From NCBI GenBank assembly GCA_001687465.1, contig LVLI01000515.1, positions 1 to 12,684 on the forward strand: DNA of 12,684 bases, read 5' to 3'. Of this stretch, positions 1-8,202 are shown one piece after another (the first letter of the stretch is position 1; each line of letters begins with the position of its first letter). The notes under the pieces are model-generated. The model ran no database searches and was not told the DNA's origin. It saw only the letters and a program-made list of their open reading frames with translations. The translations under genes and the position numbers were made by a program. This DNA comes from Halocafeteria seosinensis (lineage: Eukaryota > Sar > Bigyra > Bicosoecida).

Positions 1-149
1 CTTAGAGATGTCAATAGGAGAGGAACGCGGGTGCCCTCCACACAGGGACAAAAAAGGGTTGGCTGTCACGAAGTGTACTGTACATCAGGTATTATACACG
101 GGTCCGACGGTCGGACTCCGACCAAACCTCAGTCTGAGAGTCGAATACA

Positions 150-816
150 TGGCTATACGCAGCGCCAAGCAAGAAAAGGATTTTCACTAACCGATGCCGA
201 GTACATGGTAGCACTGTACCTGTGCCTAGGCCCTCAGGCCCTAGGGCTCGCCAGAACAAATCTCTCTAGAACCTGTACCGGTGTATGGGGGCCGTCCGCC
301 GGCGTCCGGTCAATGCTGTGAAGGGAGCTGCTGCACCACGCAAAGAATCCGCCGTCATGACAAGACACTGTAGACAGCAGTGGAACTGGGGAACTACATC
401 CGCACGAGTCAAATGCCAGTGGAGCGAGAGGTGCTCGTAGACCCGCGAGCGAAACGAAGGCTAGCAATGGACCTGGTACCAGTAGCAAACGGCCAACGAG
501 CACAGTCTTTTGTCGATGTGACAGTGCCCAGTAACCCACTCACAGGAGACAGACTAGCCAGGACAGCGGGCGTGGCAGAAGCGGAGATGTTGCAGCGGAC
601 AAAATACGGACATACCACGCGGAAACTGTATCCCGTTCGCGATAGAGGCGGCGGTGGGCGGTTTCGGGGAAGACTCAACCCACTTTCTCACGAGAATTGC
701 CACATGATTGCCAGGAAAGCACCGGGCTCCCGCTGGGGCACAAGGGAGATACCGAACTTCTGCAAGCTCTAGCACTCGGGGTGGCGACGTCGATAGCGCT
801 GGTGCGACAATGTTGA
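150..816 (+). pseudogene. Decayed 3' end of a non-LTR-type reverse transcriptase ORF
   Basis: Pieces in three frames follow the order seen in the C-terminal part of non-LTR retrotransposon reverse transcriptases. Frame 1 at 181-237 reads FSLTDAEYMVALYLCLG, like the segment before the Cys/His knuckle. Frame 2 from about 320 has a Cys-rich stretch, then RRHDKT at 350, an in-frame TAG at 371-373, and an open stretch to about 615 containing FVDVTV (DVTV is a usual anchor motif) and AGVAEAEMLQRTKY. Frame 0 at 621-707 reads PFAIEAAVGGFGEDSTHFL, the usual tail motif, ending in TGA at 705-707. Frame 1 at 718-816 reads ELLQALALGVATSIALVRQC and then TGA, like the final helix of such proteins. At least three frame changes and two internal stops mean it is dead. 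The match is from motif memory, not a database search; no palm domain with the catalytic aspartates is in the window. Confidence 0.6.
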
Positions 817-855
817 CGGTACAATTGTAGATGTGCTCCGTGTACATTTATGGTG

Positions 856-919
856 CTTTTTTTTTTTGGCTGTTTTTTTTCAGCAAAAAATTTTTGTTGT
901 TTTTTGTTTTTGTTTTTTT
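856..919. repeat. T-rich low-complexity tract
   Basis: Runs of T interrupted by single G/C and one A6 run. It lies 40 nt after the final stop of the retroelement relic. It is T-rich, not A-rich, in the sense of that relic, so it is not that element's own poly(A) tail. It could be the tail of a minus-strand insertion or simple slippage. Confidence 0.8.
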
Positions 920-1379
920 GATGCATTTGATGTACTATTGGAGCGACATTTCTGCCGAGTTCCGTTGTGTTATAGTGAAAGTGACTTGTTTGATGAACGC
1001 TATGGTCGCGTCTTCCAACTACATCGAACTACAGCTTCTCTTAAGTCACAAGTCCGGGAGCCGGTCAGGCCATCAGGCAAGTTGCCTGTCAGTGGCGTAC
1101 CATTTGTATTGTTGCGACGACCCACTGAGCTTCTGGGCCACCAAACATCAGTAGCAAAGACTAACATCGAAGAATCATTCGTCGTCAAAGTATCCATTAA
1201 GTTTACTTGAAAAGGCAAATCTAGAGTCTTTTACGACCAAAAAGTCAAATATAAAGTTTCACAGGGAGGGCCAAATATATTCAAGAATACATATGTAGAG
1301 TTTATAGCTGACAAACTTTTCGTTATATCGTCATCATCGAACAAACAAAGGTACCACTACCGCTAAATTCCAAATCTAG
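920..1379. other. Stretch without a recognised gene
   Basis: No frame here has convincing coding character. The open frames starting near 831 are an effect of the T tract (Phe/Leu runs) followed by unrecognised residues. A 7-bp perfect inverted repeat with a 1-nt loop lies at 1074-1088. The right end, just before 1380, reads as a plausible splice acceptor (tctag), so part of this stretch may be an intron or an unseen upstream exon of the gene at 1380-2494. Confidence 0.4.
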
Positions 1380-2494
1380 TTGCGAGCCGCATCAGTGTAT
1401 GCTGCCAGAGACCACCATGAAAAGAGCATCAAGAAGCAGGCTGCAAGCAGCTCAAGGCTAGCTGGAAAGCCACCTTCCCCGAAGCCGGCAAAGCGTGCGC
1501 GAACGGAGCAAAGTGCGTTTTGTTGACTTGCTTTGTTTGCCAGTTCCTAACACTACCTGGGGTCATTTGGGGCACTGTTTGTACACTCGTCCAAAAGCAA
1601 AAGGGAACCGCGACTCCAGAACCGCTCGTAAGAAAGGCAGTTGCTCAGTACAGCTCAGTACAAGAGCTAGCTTCAGTGCAGCTCCCCTCAGCGATTCCAC
1701 TGGACTTCAGAACGAGAGTTCCACGTTTACTGAGCCACTCCGATTGGAGGTCAGAACAGGAAGAGTACCACCGTGTCTGGTAGGAGCATATCGAATCCTT
1801 CGTTGGCTCAGAGGAAGTCTGCCACGAAGACAACAACCAGTGAGCGTTGCACCAAGCTTTCAAAATGCCGAGAGAGCAAGAAGGAAAACTCCTGCGATGC
1901 CTCCGGGGAGCCGTGCAATAGTAACACAACTACGAATGCAAAGAGTGTACCTACTACTGTCATGGACAACGTTATGGACTCTGCGTCCTGTGGTCCAGGC
2001 AAGCGCTCGCGCACCCTTTCGGACTGCACCAGTTGTGGTGGCAATACCGATGACGAGTTGCTTCCTGATAGCAGCGGTGATGATGACAACACTGACTCTG
2101 ATTCCAACAGTGTATCGCAAAGTGAAAGTGAGGACTCCCGCAGCGGCAACAAGAGCACGGATGCTGCCGATAAGTCCAGCCCGAATCATACTGAAATTCT
2201 AGAGCGTTGGAAGGCGACTGCACGCGAGCTACGTTCACTGGAGACTGCAGAAGGTAATGACTAACCAAATGTTGCAATGAGAACTATGGAGGAACTACAT
2301 CAACTGACGGCCACGGGCATAGTGAAAGTTGGTGAGGTTTTTGCCCGCAAGGCAAACGTGCTACTCAGTGTGCCATTTCTTACAAGTAAGTTCAGTTGAC
2401 ATGCGAGGCACGATATCTGTTGTTATCTCTTGGGTTAAACTTGCTGTTTTTCACTGTAGATAAACACGAAGAAATTAGCCAGCTCGCCTATTGA
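1380..2494 (+). CDS. Multi-exon gene for a Ser/Asp-rich basic-acidic protein of unknown function (5' end and one junction unresolved)
   Basis: I do not recognise the family. Frame 0 is open from 1380 to 1517 with a basic stretch (SPKPAKRARTEQ) that resembles a nuclear localisation signal. A GT-AG intron at 1513-1597 would join it in phase 1 to a Ser-rich frame-1 stretch (about 1598-1745). Frame 0 resumes by 1755 and stays open to 2253: first basic/Ser-rich, then strongly acidic Ser/Asp/Asn-rich (around DELLPDSSGDDDNTDSD), then a helical segment (ILERWKATARELRSLETAE). Introns at 2254-2322 (69 nt) and 2386-2459 (74 nt), both phase 1, carry it through VKVGEVFARKANVLLSVPFL to a TGA at 2492-2494. 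The frame 1 to frame 0 change between about 1648 and 1755 needs another intron or is a frameshift. No ATG is seen in frame at the start, so an upstream exon is likely. It may be a nuclear protein; this is inference. A pseudogene is possible. Confidence 0.4.
2254..2322 (+). other. Intron removing an in-frame stop
   Basis: Donor GTAATG, acceptor catag, 69 nt, phase 1, with ctgac as a possible branch site about 20 nt before the end. It contains the in-frame TAA at 2262-2264; without splicing the protein would end there as ...AEGND. The length matches the introns of the protease genes in this window. Confidence 0.5.
2386..2459 (+). other. Last intron of the 1380-2494 gene
   Basis: Strong donor GTAAGT and acceptor tcactgtag after a T-rich tract, 74 nt, phase 1. 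It links ...SVPFLT to the final exon, ending KHEEISQLAY and TGA. Confidence 0.6.
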
Positions 2495-2805
2495 GGTGAA
2501 TATCGTAGCTTTCAAAGAGAAGAAGAATCCCTCCAGGAAGAAGGTGGACTCATTCGCTCTACGCGCACGGTTCTCGACAGCTTTTCCGACTATGCCGTGG
2601 AAGGTGACTGCTGTTAACATCTCTGCAACAGCCACTTCAGGAGAATATGATGGAGCAGGGCCCCCTAATTATTGTTACTATACGGCGAAACAACTGGCAA
2701 CTTGCTGCACAGCTCTCGTTAATCCGTTAGCACCGCTTCCTTCAGCACGAACTTTTGCACGGATGCTTAAGAACTATCTACACCCAGGTCAAGTACTGAC
2801 CCTGA
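2495..2805. other. Intergenic stretch between the plus-strand gene and protease unit A
   Basis: Lies between the convergent ends of the plus-strand gene and the protease array, so it should hold 3' UTRs. A plus-strand frame is open from 2496 to 2846, but it follows the TGA directly, has no ATG near its start and has no recognisable motifs. Nothing else was seen. Confidence 0.4.
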
Positions 2806-2850
2806 CCCGATTTTTCCGAAGCCATTGCTTTCAATTGAATCGTTGAATAT

Positions 2851-2878
2851 TCACTACGGGAGTTTTCGTAGTAAGTGA
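2851..2878. other. Imperfect hairpin in the 3' flank of copy A
   Basis: TCACTACG pairs with CGTAGTAAGTGA across an 8-nt loop, with a two-base bulge. The same hairpin is at 11696-11724 in unit C with an altered loop and bulge, and is degraded in unit B. It lies beyond the 3' end of each protease gene, so it could act in RNA 3'-end formation or be a relic of the duplication junction. Confidence 0.35.
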
Positions 2879-3160
2879 TGTTATGAAATTTGTCACGGTG
2901 TATAAAATTTAAACTTGGACAACAAAAGTTGAAAGAATCAAGGGTATCATTGGCAAAGTTGTTATCCTTGGTTCACAAGACCACTTGTGACGTTGGTGGA
3001 AAGCTACGCGATGCCCCACACCCAAACTGACAAGTGTGAATCGATGGTTCAAGATGGCACCATTTACCCGTCATGAAATTGGGCAAACGGAAATGCACAC
3101 ACACACAATGATACCCCCGACAGCACTCCACAGCCTTTAAACATTGGTCGGGAAATGCCG

Positions 3161-5543
3161 CTAGAGCATTTCCGATAGAAGCGCTACAATGCACACAAAG
3201 AGACTAGCTGCCACCGAACTCAGAGATAAGGGGATCCTGTTTACAGCGCCGGATTCACTTGGGGATGCACTGGGCGTTACCGTGGTTCTTAGAGCGGCAT
3301 CTTCGTTAGCATGGGAGACACAAGGGGATTTACTCGGCGATATGGTTGCAGTTGGAGTGGCTCCCTCCTTAGAATACAAGACACCGAGGGTGTACTCGGT
3401 GAGACAGTTGCTGTCGGAGTGCTTTCTTCAATGGAATGAACGAACAGTTCGAAATTACCCTCGACTTCCCCCAAGACCAAGATATGATACCTGTTGCCAG
3501 AAGTTACCTGTGTTTCGAGATAGGAAGCCCCGCTAGACACTTCACAGTCTGGATGAGAAGTACTCGAGGGGAAACGGATCGCTCCGTCAAACAATAGATT
3601 GTTGAAACATCCATCAACGAGGCCAATCCACGTGGAGAAATTGGTTGTAGAGGAGCATGTAGATATACTAATGGTCTCATCTCCAGGGGAGTCTAAGACA
3701 AACACTTTGCTTCCCGCCGAACCAACAAATAGCGGTGGCGAGCTTTGCGTAGAGCTCTTTACCTGGAGTGGACTTTCGTCGAGGCTTCCGAGCTCTTCGA
3801 TATCAGCAGCAAACTGGCATGCCTGCCCAAGGTGTCCACAGTCGCAGATACAGCGACCACTGTTCAAACAGTTACCTGCACTTGAACAAGCCGTGTCACC
3901 GGCACAGACAGCATCCTTGCCAGCCGGACAGATATCATCAATTCCCACTCTCTCAACACCTTCAGGGTCGGCATACACGAACAAATTGACAGTAAGACCT
4001 GTCAGGAGGAGCTAAGGGGCTGAACTATCTGTAAGATCTGGCTCACGGACCCTAAGCAGCTACTTACCGTTGTCTTTGGGTAGATTTGAAATTACTCCGA
4101 CAGTGGCACCGCACAAAGTCGAACTGGCTACTTCATTGGGCATAGCATCGCTACGCTTCTCCAAGTACCGAGCTACAAGTCCTGAAACAATAGGAGCTGC
4201 CATGGATGTTCCTGAAAGCTTAGCTCCAGCTGAGACGGAAGTAGGCCATGCAGACCAAATTTTGTCCCCGGGAGCGAAAATATCCACACAGCTACCTGTG
4301 TTACTGAAGTTTGCCCGCGCGTCACCTTCCACAGTGGCCCCTACAGTAATTGAAGACGAGCTCCTTGCTGGACTGAATAGGCAAGCGTCCGCGTCACTAT
4401 TTCCAGCGGCTGACACGACGACTAAGCCAGTATTATTGAGTACTTCGATAACATCATCAAGTATAGGAGTGGCGGAAGCCGATAATGACAAGTTGATTAC
4501 GGCTGTAGAAGCTCCACTATCGAGGAAGTCTTCCCATGCCCATTCTAACGCTGCAGTTACCAATTGCAGGAAAGGATCGGTCGTGACGAAGATATACTAA
4601 ACAGGGAACACGTATAGCATACCCGTAACTAAAATCGTTGTGGAAGCCTCTCCTTCACATCCAAATATCCGGACGGCCACTAGGTTAACTTCCTTTGCAA
4701 CTCCGGCCACTCTGCCTCCAACTGTTCCTGCCACGTGAGTCCCTGAGTCAAAAAAGGCAAACCTTTTCAAGCGTGACACCGCAAGGAACAGCGATTATTG
4801 ATAGACTACATTGCGTACCATGTCCATTACAATCGTTATATCCATCTCCTACAAAGTCCTTGAGGAGAACCCGATCCTCATCAAATTCGTCTGCGTCCAG
4901 GAATTCAGATCTTGAATTGGCACCGGAAGACACTACTACGCGCGCGTCAACAAACGTACCATGTGTGGGCCGAATCCCTGAGTCGACGACATACACCGTT
5001 ATCCCTTTTCCAGTATACGTGAAGCTGTAACTTCTGTCAAGATCGGCGTTCTCCTGTTGATCTATTCGATCCAAGTGCTAGAAGCGTATGGTCTGCGTGA
5101 TCGTGGTATGGTCATCTATGGTGGAACCAAGGAGTAGTTTCTGGTAGCTTTCTACAGGGTGCGTTTGTTCCGCCGATACAGAAGTGAGCTTACTTTCCAT
5201 GCCCTCTACCACCAAAAATACTTTGCTATCCACTTCAGCTCGTTGTCAGATCCATCGTTGTACGTATTCCCAGGTGGAAGACTCAAAACGGCTCCTTAAA
5301 GCAGCCTGTGGAACCGCTGTTTGACTTCCACAGAACATTCTGAAATTTCGCAATACCGGATCAATTGATGGAAGAAGGACTTGACATCTTTCTCACTGTA
5401 TCCTGTTTGAAACTTAACGAGATACTCATGAGTGTCTTGAGTGTTTGCGTGGAGTGATGTCTTGAGCGAAAACTCCCAAGACAACCGCCACTCCCGTCAA
5501 AAGCTGCTTCTTTGTCCACTGTAGTGTTGTTCGGTAGTCTCAT
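3161..5543 (-). pseudogene. Subtilisin-like protease copy A (proteinase K family, S8A), inactivated
   Basis: Same exon plan as copy B. Exon 2 ends at 4819, intron 4818-4743 (76 nt), exon 3 4742-4623, intron 4622-4551 (72 nt), exon 4 4550-4068, intron 4067-3999 (69 nt), exon 5 from 3998; all phase 1. The catalytic exons are open and keep VVDSG (Asp), NGHG (His), SAAGN (oxyanion Asn) and SGTSMAAP (Ser). Exon 4 differs from copy B at only 5 of about 161 residues. Lesions: about 2 nt lost just after the ATG (frameshift in the signal peptide), a deletion of about 17 nt at the end of the signal peptide, CAA to TAA at 5298-5296 in the propeptide, loss of the intron 1 acceptor AG, TGG to TAG at 5080-5078 just before the catalytic domain, and a 1-nt deletion near 3384-3391 that throws the stalk out of the frame of its C-terminal anchor (TAG at 3163-3161). 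The decay is concentrated at the 5' end. Confidence 0.85.
3258..3445 (-). repeat. Three 21-codon stalk repeats of copy A
   Basis: Units at 3258-3320, 3321-3383 and about 3384-3445. The last unit is 62 nt instead of 63, which is the frameshift that separates the PPC-like domain from the anchor. Encoded residues are Ser/Thr/Pro-rich (TPTATISPSKSP), typical of O-glycosylated stalks. Confidence 0.8.
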
Positions 5544-6066
5544 AATCGCTAATGCGTATCACTGTTGACAACGCAAATGCCTTTTCTCTACCCTTCTAAG
5601 GAGATCTACATTCTGAGTTGTACCCAGGACTCTGTCATGTTAAGCTCGCAGCCTGCCAGAAGACACTGCGGCTGAGACGTGCCGCTGTGTCCAGTCAGTA
5701 TATCAGTTTCAGGACTAAACCGTCAATGGGGAAATAAAAAGTGAGGTGCGCACATGAGCGAGTGTAACTTTTCGGGGGTATTTTGAAGTTCAGCACTATT
5801 CAAAGCTTGAGCCCTTGTGAGGGACAACGGTGGTTGAAGCTAGCCACCGTTTTCAATGAGTACATTCGCGTTGAGGTAGCGCCATACACATGGCCATGAA
5901 GCGTGGTGCGTGCATCTAAATTGGTCGTCGAACAGTAACAGAAAAACTCCTACCGGCTTAGGTTTAACCAAATCGAGATAGGTGCATAGGAAACAATTCC
6001 AGACAAGATGAGGACATTTCTCTACATTGAATACTGATCTTTGTAGACTCTGTACCTTCACTTCAG
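5544..6066 (-). promoter_or_regulatory. Duplicated upstream region of protease copy A
   Basis: This stretch upstream of the copy A start aligns with 10636-11204 upstream of copy B. Well kept blocks include tatatcagtt followed by gactaaaccgtcaatgggga around 5700-5735, and taccggcttaggtttaacca near 5951-5970. The array presumably carries its own promoter here; no single TATA box can be fixed. No gene is supported in this stretch. Confidence 0.4.
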
Positions 6067-6129
6067 AGTTTACATCCCTTTTCTGCTCATCGGCATTACT
6101 TAGCGGGTTCCTGAGAAGTCCAAGCGCAA

Positions 6130-7182
6130 CTATTGCTTTGCCCGCTTCGGTCGTTGGGCTGGAACGATAACGTCCTTCAGGCGAGGCTTTTGCGAAGGGG
6201 TGGGAGTCAGAGTAGGTGAAGATGACTTTGAAGAGGTGGGAGTGTAGGACAGTGTTCCAGAGGAAGTAGGAGTAGCACTCGGAGACGCAGTACATGTCCC
6301 AGTTTTAGTCGCCGTTTGAGTACCAGTAGGGGTAGTAGTCGTAGAAGATGTATGTGAGGGAGTTGGAGAAGGTGTGTGTGTTCTTGTTGCAGTCGGCGTG
6401 GATGGTGGAGAGGGCTTGAGACTGTACCGGACTATAACAATTCCGGAGCCACCGTTTCCACCTTTGCCATTACTGCAATCGCAATTCCAAGTGTCGATGC
6501 CACCTCCGCCACCACCTTTGTTCGCTGCTCCATTTCTTGAAGCGTCCCCACCCCCTCCATTTCCACCGTCCCCTTTGCACATTTCACAATCGGAGCCGCC
6601 TCCACCGCCGGAAAATAACTCGCCACTGGACTCCGCAAACGCCTTAGTAGTTGTTACTTGTCCCCTTCCGCCACTATTTCCCGCAACAGTAGCGCCATTC
6701 GACCCATCACTTCCACCATGGGAGTCCACCGATGTCCACTGGCAACTACCTCCACTCCCGCCTCCAGCTCCCCCAGATCCACCATCTCCTCCATTCTTGT
6801 CAGTAGCCGAGCTACCTCCGAGTGCCTGGTATTTGGTACTCATAAACTGACTAGCCTCCCCGTCGCTAATGCTGCCAGTACAGGATCCCTTACCACCTCT
6901 GCCCACGAATATCCTCACTGAGCTTCCTTTGGTGACGTGTAGGTTGGTGAAGGTCGCCGTGTAGCCGCCGCCACCTCCACCCCGATGACGACTAGCTCCA
7001 CCCCCTCCGACAAGAAAAACATCCACCAGATAGTCTCCCTGATTTGGAACTTGCCAAAATTGCTCCCCTTCGACGGTGAACTGTTCAATTTCTCTGGTGT
7101 ATATGCACGGGGGCAGCAGAAACACTGCAGTCAAGAACACACCGAGAACATGAGGGCATCTTGCCAGCTGCAAGTCCACCAT
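6130..7182 (-). CDS. Secreted glycine-rich protein with Ser/Thr/Pro tail
   Basis: Single open frame of 350 codons from ATG at 7182 to TAG at 6130. Residues 1-30 form a signal peptide with hydrophobic core VLGVFLTAVFLLPP. Residues about 34-253 form one glycine-rich domain: it opens with FTVEGEQFWQVPNQGDYLVD, continues with VFLVGGGG and GGGGGGYTATFTNLHV, and closes with GGNGGSGIVIVRY. This opening and closing pair is typical of the glycine-rich beta domain found in diverse surface proteins (the Gly_rich type), so the match is to a fold, not to a function. Cysteines occur at 101, 147, 199, 202, 234 and 236. Residues 254-331 are a Ser/Thr/Pro stalk (TPSPTPSHTSS, SPTLTPTPSQ), and 332-350 are a basic tail without an anchor. 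Probably a cell-wall or matrix protein. It lies between protease units A and B on the same strand, and its stop is 64 nt from the edge of unit A, so the true C-terminus might have been cut by the duplication. Confidence 0.8.
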   Translation of the reverse strand: MVDLQLARCPHVLGVFLTAVFLLPPCIYTREIEQFTVEGEQFWQVPNQGDYLVDVFLVGGGGASRHRGGGGGGYTATFTNLHVTKGSSVRIFVGRGGKGSCTGSISDGEASQFMSTKYQALGGSSATDKNGGDGGSGGAGGGSGGSCQWTSVDSHGGSDGSNGATVAGNSGGRGQVTTTKAFAESSGELFSGGGGGSDCEMCKGDGGNGGGGDASRNGAANKGGGGGGIDTWNCDCSNGKGGNGGSGIVIVRYSLKPSPPSTPTATRTHTPSPTPSHTSSTTTTPTGTQTATKTGTCTASPSATPTSSGTLSYTPTSSKSSSPTLTPTPSQKPRLKDVIVPAQRPKRAKQ

Positions 7183-7891
7183 TCGTTTCGGGTGTTTCGC
7201 ATAACACTGGGATACTTATGTTGCCAATAATTATTTGGTCAGTCTGTAATGCCACATTCAACACTACAGTATGCGTATGTACAAGGAAATCAAGGCCGCG
7301 GCTGTTCCTCACAGCGCTTGGACCCGCGAACGAACAACTCAAGGGACCCAAGAGGGGGAACCCGGAATAAACCGTCGCGTGGTCAAGGGCGGGACAAATA
7401 TCTCCGATGGAACGAGTAGCGTACTGTGGAAGAACCCACTAATTCCATTCTGCGAAGCTCTGTTCCTTTCCACGCTCTTCACAAGTCATATTAGTCCTTC
7501 AATATACTCACAAATATTGTACGCATCCATCCGGCTCCGAAGTCATTCATTTCGTATGTCATCCTCATAGTAATGCGGTCGTTATCGTGAACGTATGAAG
7601 GACACTTATATGCACTGAATAGAGCGATAGGAATGGAAACGAATCATATGACAGGGTAAATGTATTAGTATTGCTCCACATTGCAAAAGTCCTGTCGAGT
7701 CCGTAGTAGGGATCAAGAATCGGGACTGAATACGCCATTGTATGGCCCCTTTCTAGTGCAGAGTTGGTACACCTTTGTTTGCCCATAAGGAAGAGGATAC
7801 TATGGCGCGTGCAAAGCTTTCTTTGCTTCCATTTGCAGCTTCTTCCCAGATCTTTGGTATCCTGGTTGGAAGAAATTCTCTCGAGGAATTA
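7183..7891. other. Intergenic stretch upstream of the glycine-rich gene
   Basis: About 700 nt between the glycine-rich gene and the 3' edge of unit B; it should hold the promoter of the glycine-rich gene and the 3' UTR of copy B. No frame shows motifs or coding character. Weak similarity to the left flank of unit C runs from about 7813 to the unit edge (around caaagctt and gtatcctgg). Confidence 0.4.
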
Positions 7892-8202
7892 TCCGATTTT
7901 TCCGAGCAGTTCGAAACCAGTGTTGGATATGCAGTACGGAAGCTTTTGTAGTTTAGTGATTTTATAACAATTTTGTCACGGCTTGTAAAGTTTGAATTTG
8001 AACAACAGAAGCTGAAAGGACCAGGGCATGGTGGCAAAGTTGTCATCCCGGTGTTCCTCAACTTCACTACGGGTTAGTCCACAAGGCCTGGGAAGCCACA
8101 TCCACACTACAAGTGTGTAACGATGGTAAAAGATGGTATCGTTTACCCGTCATGGAATTGGGCAAACGGAAATGCACAAAAGGCGGATGTCCCCGGCAGC
8201 AC

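Larger units (their letters stand above)
2806..6066 (-). repeat. Tandem unit A of the protease array
   Basis: About 3.26 kb shared with unit B (7892-11204), and its left third with unit C. The left edge is the shared block cccgatttttccga (2807-2820). The right edge is the shared block taccttcacttcag (2 copies, 6052-6065 and 11191-11204). The homology covers 3' flank, gene and about 500 nt upstream of the start codon, so the whole transcription unit was duplicated, not a retrocopy: the introns are kept. Confidence 0.85.

Noticed and set aside
831-1210. Hydrophobic plus-strand frames (107 and 125 codons), as small membrane proteins
   Set aside because: The hydrophobic run comes only from the T-rich tract (Phe/Leu/Val codons); the rest shows no motif.
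1495-2202. Plus-strand frame of 235 codons
   Set aside because: Its first part may be used as an exon, but after about 1755 frame 0 has the acidic low-complexity and helical coding character and the introns that fit; the 235-codon frame there looks like a shadow.
2496-2846. Plus-strand frame of 116 codons after the unknown gene
   Set aside because: Starts right after the TGA without an ATG, runs into the 3' flank of protease unit A, and has no motif; likely 3' UTR.
4070-4600. Long plus-strand open frame (176 codons)
   Set aside because: It is the antisense shadow of protease exon 4, which has catalytic motifs and matching splice sites. The same shadow occurs over copies B and C.
5840-6295. 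Minus-strand frame of 151 codons overlapping the 3' end of the glycine-rich gene
   Set aside because: It overlaps a better gene in another frame and crosses the unit edge into upstream DNA whose homologue in unit B does not keep the frame.
6374-6850. Plus-strand Pro/Phe-rich open frame (158 codons)
   Set aside because: Pro-rich reading of the opposite strand of the glycine-rich gene; the minus frame has the signal peptide and recognisable domain ends.
7271-7570. Plus-strand frame of 99 codons upstream of the glycine-rich gene
   Set aside because: No motif, no signal peptide, no counterpart elsewhere; composition as in the flanking noncoding DNA.
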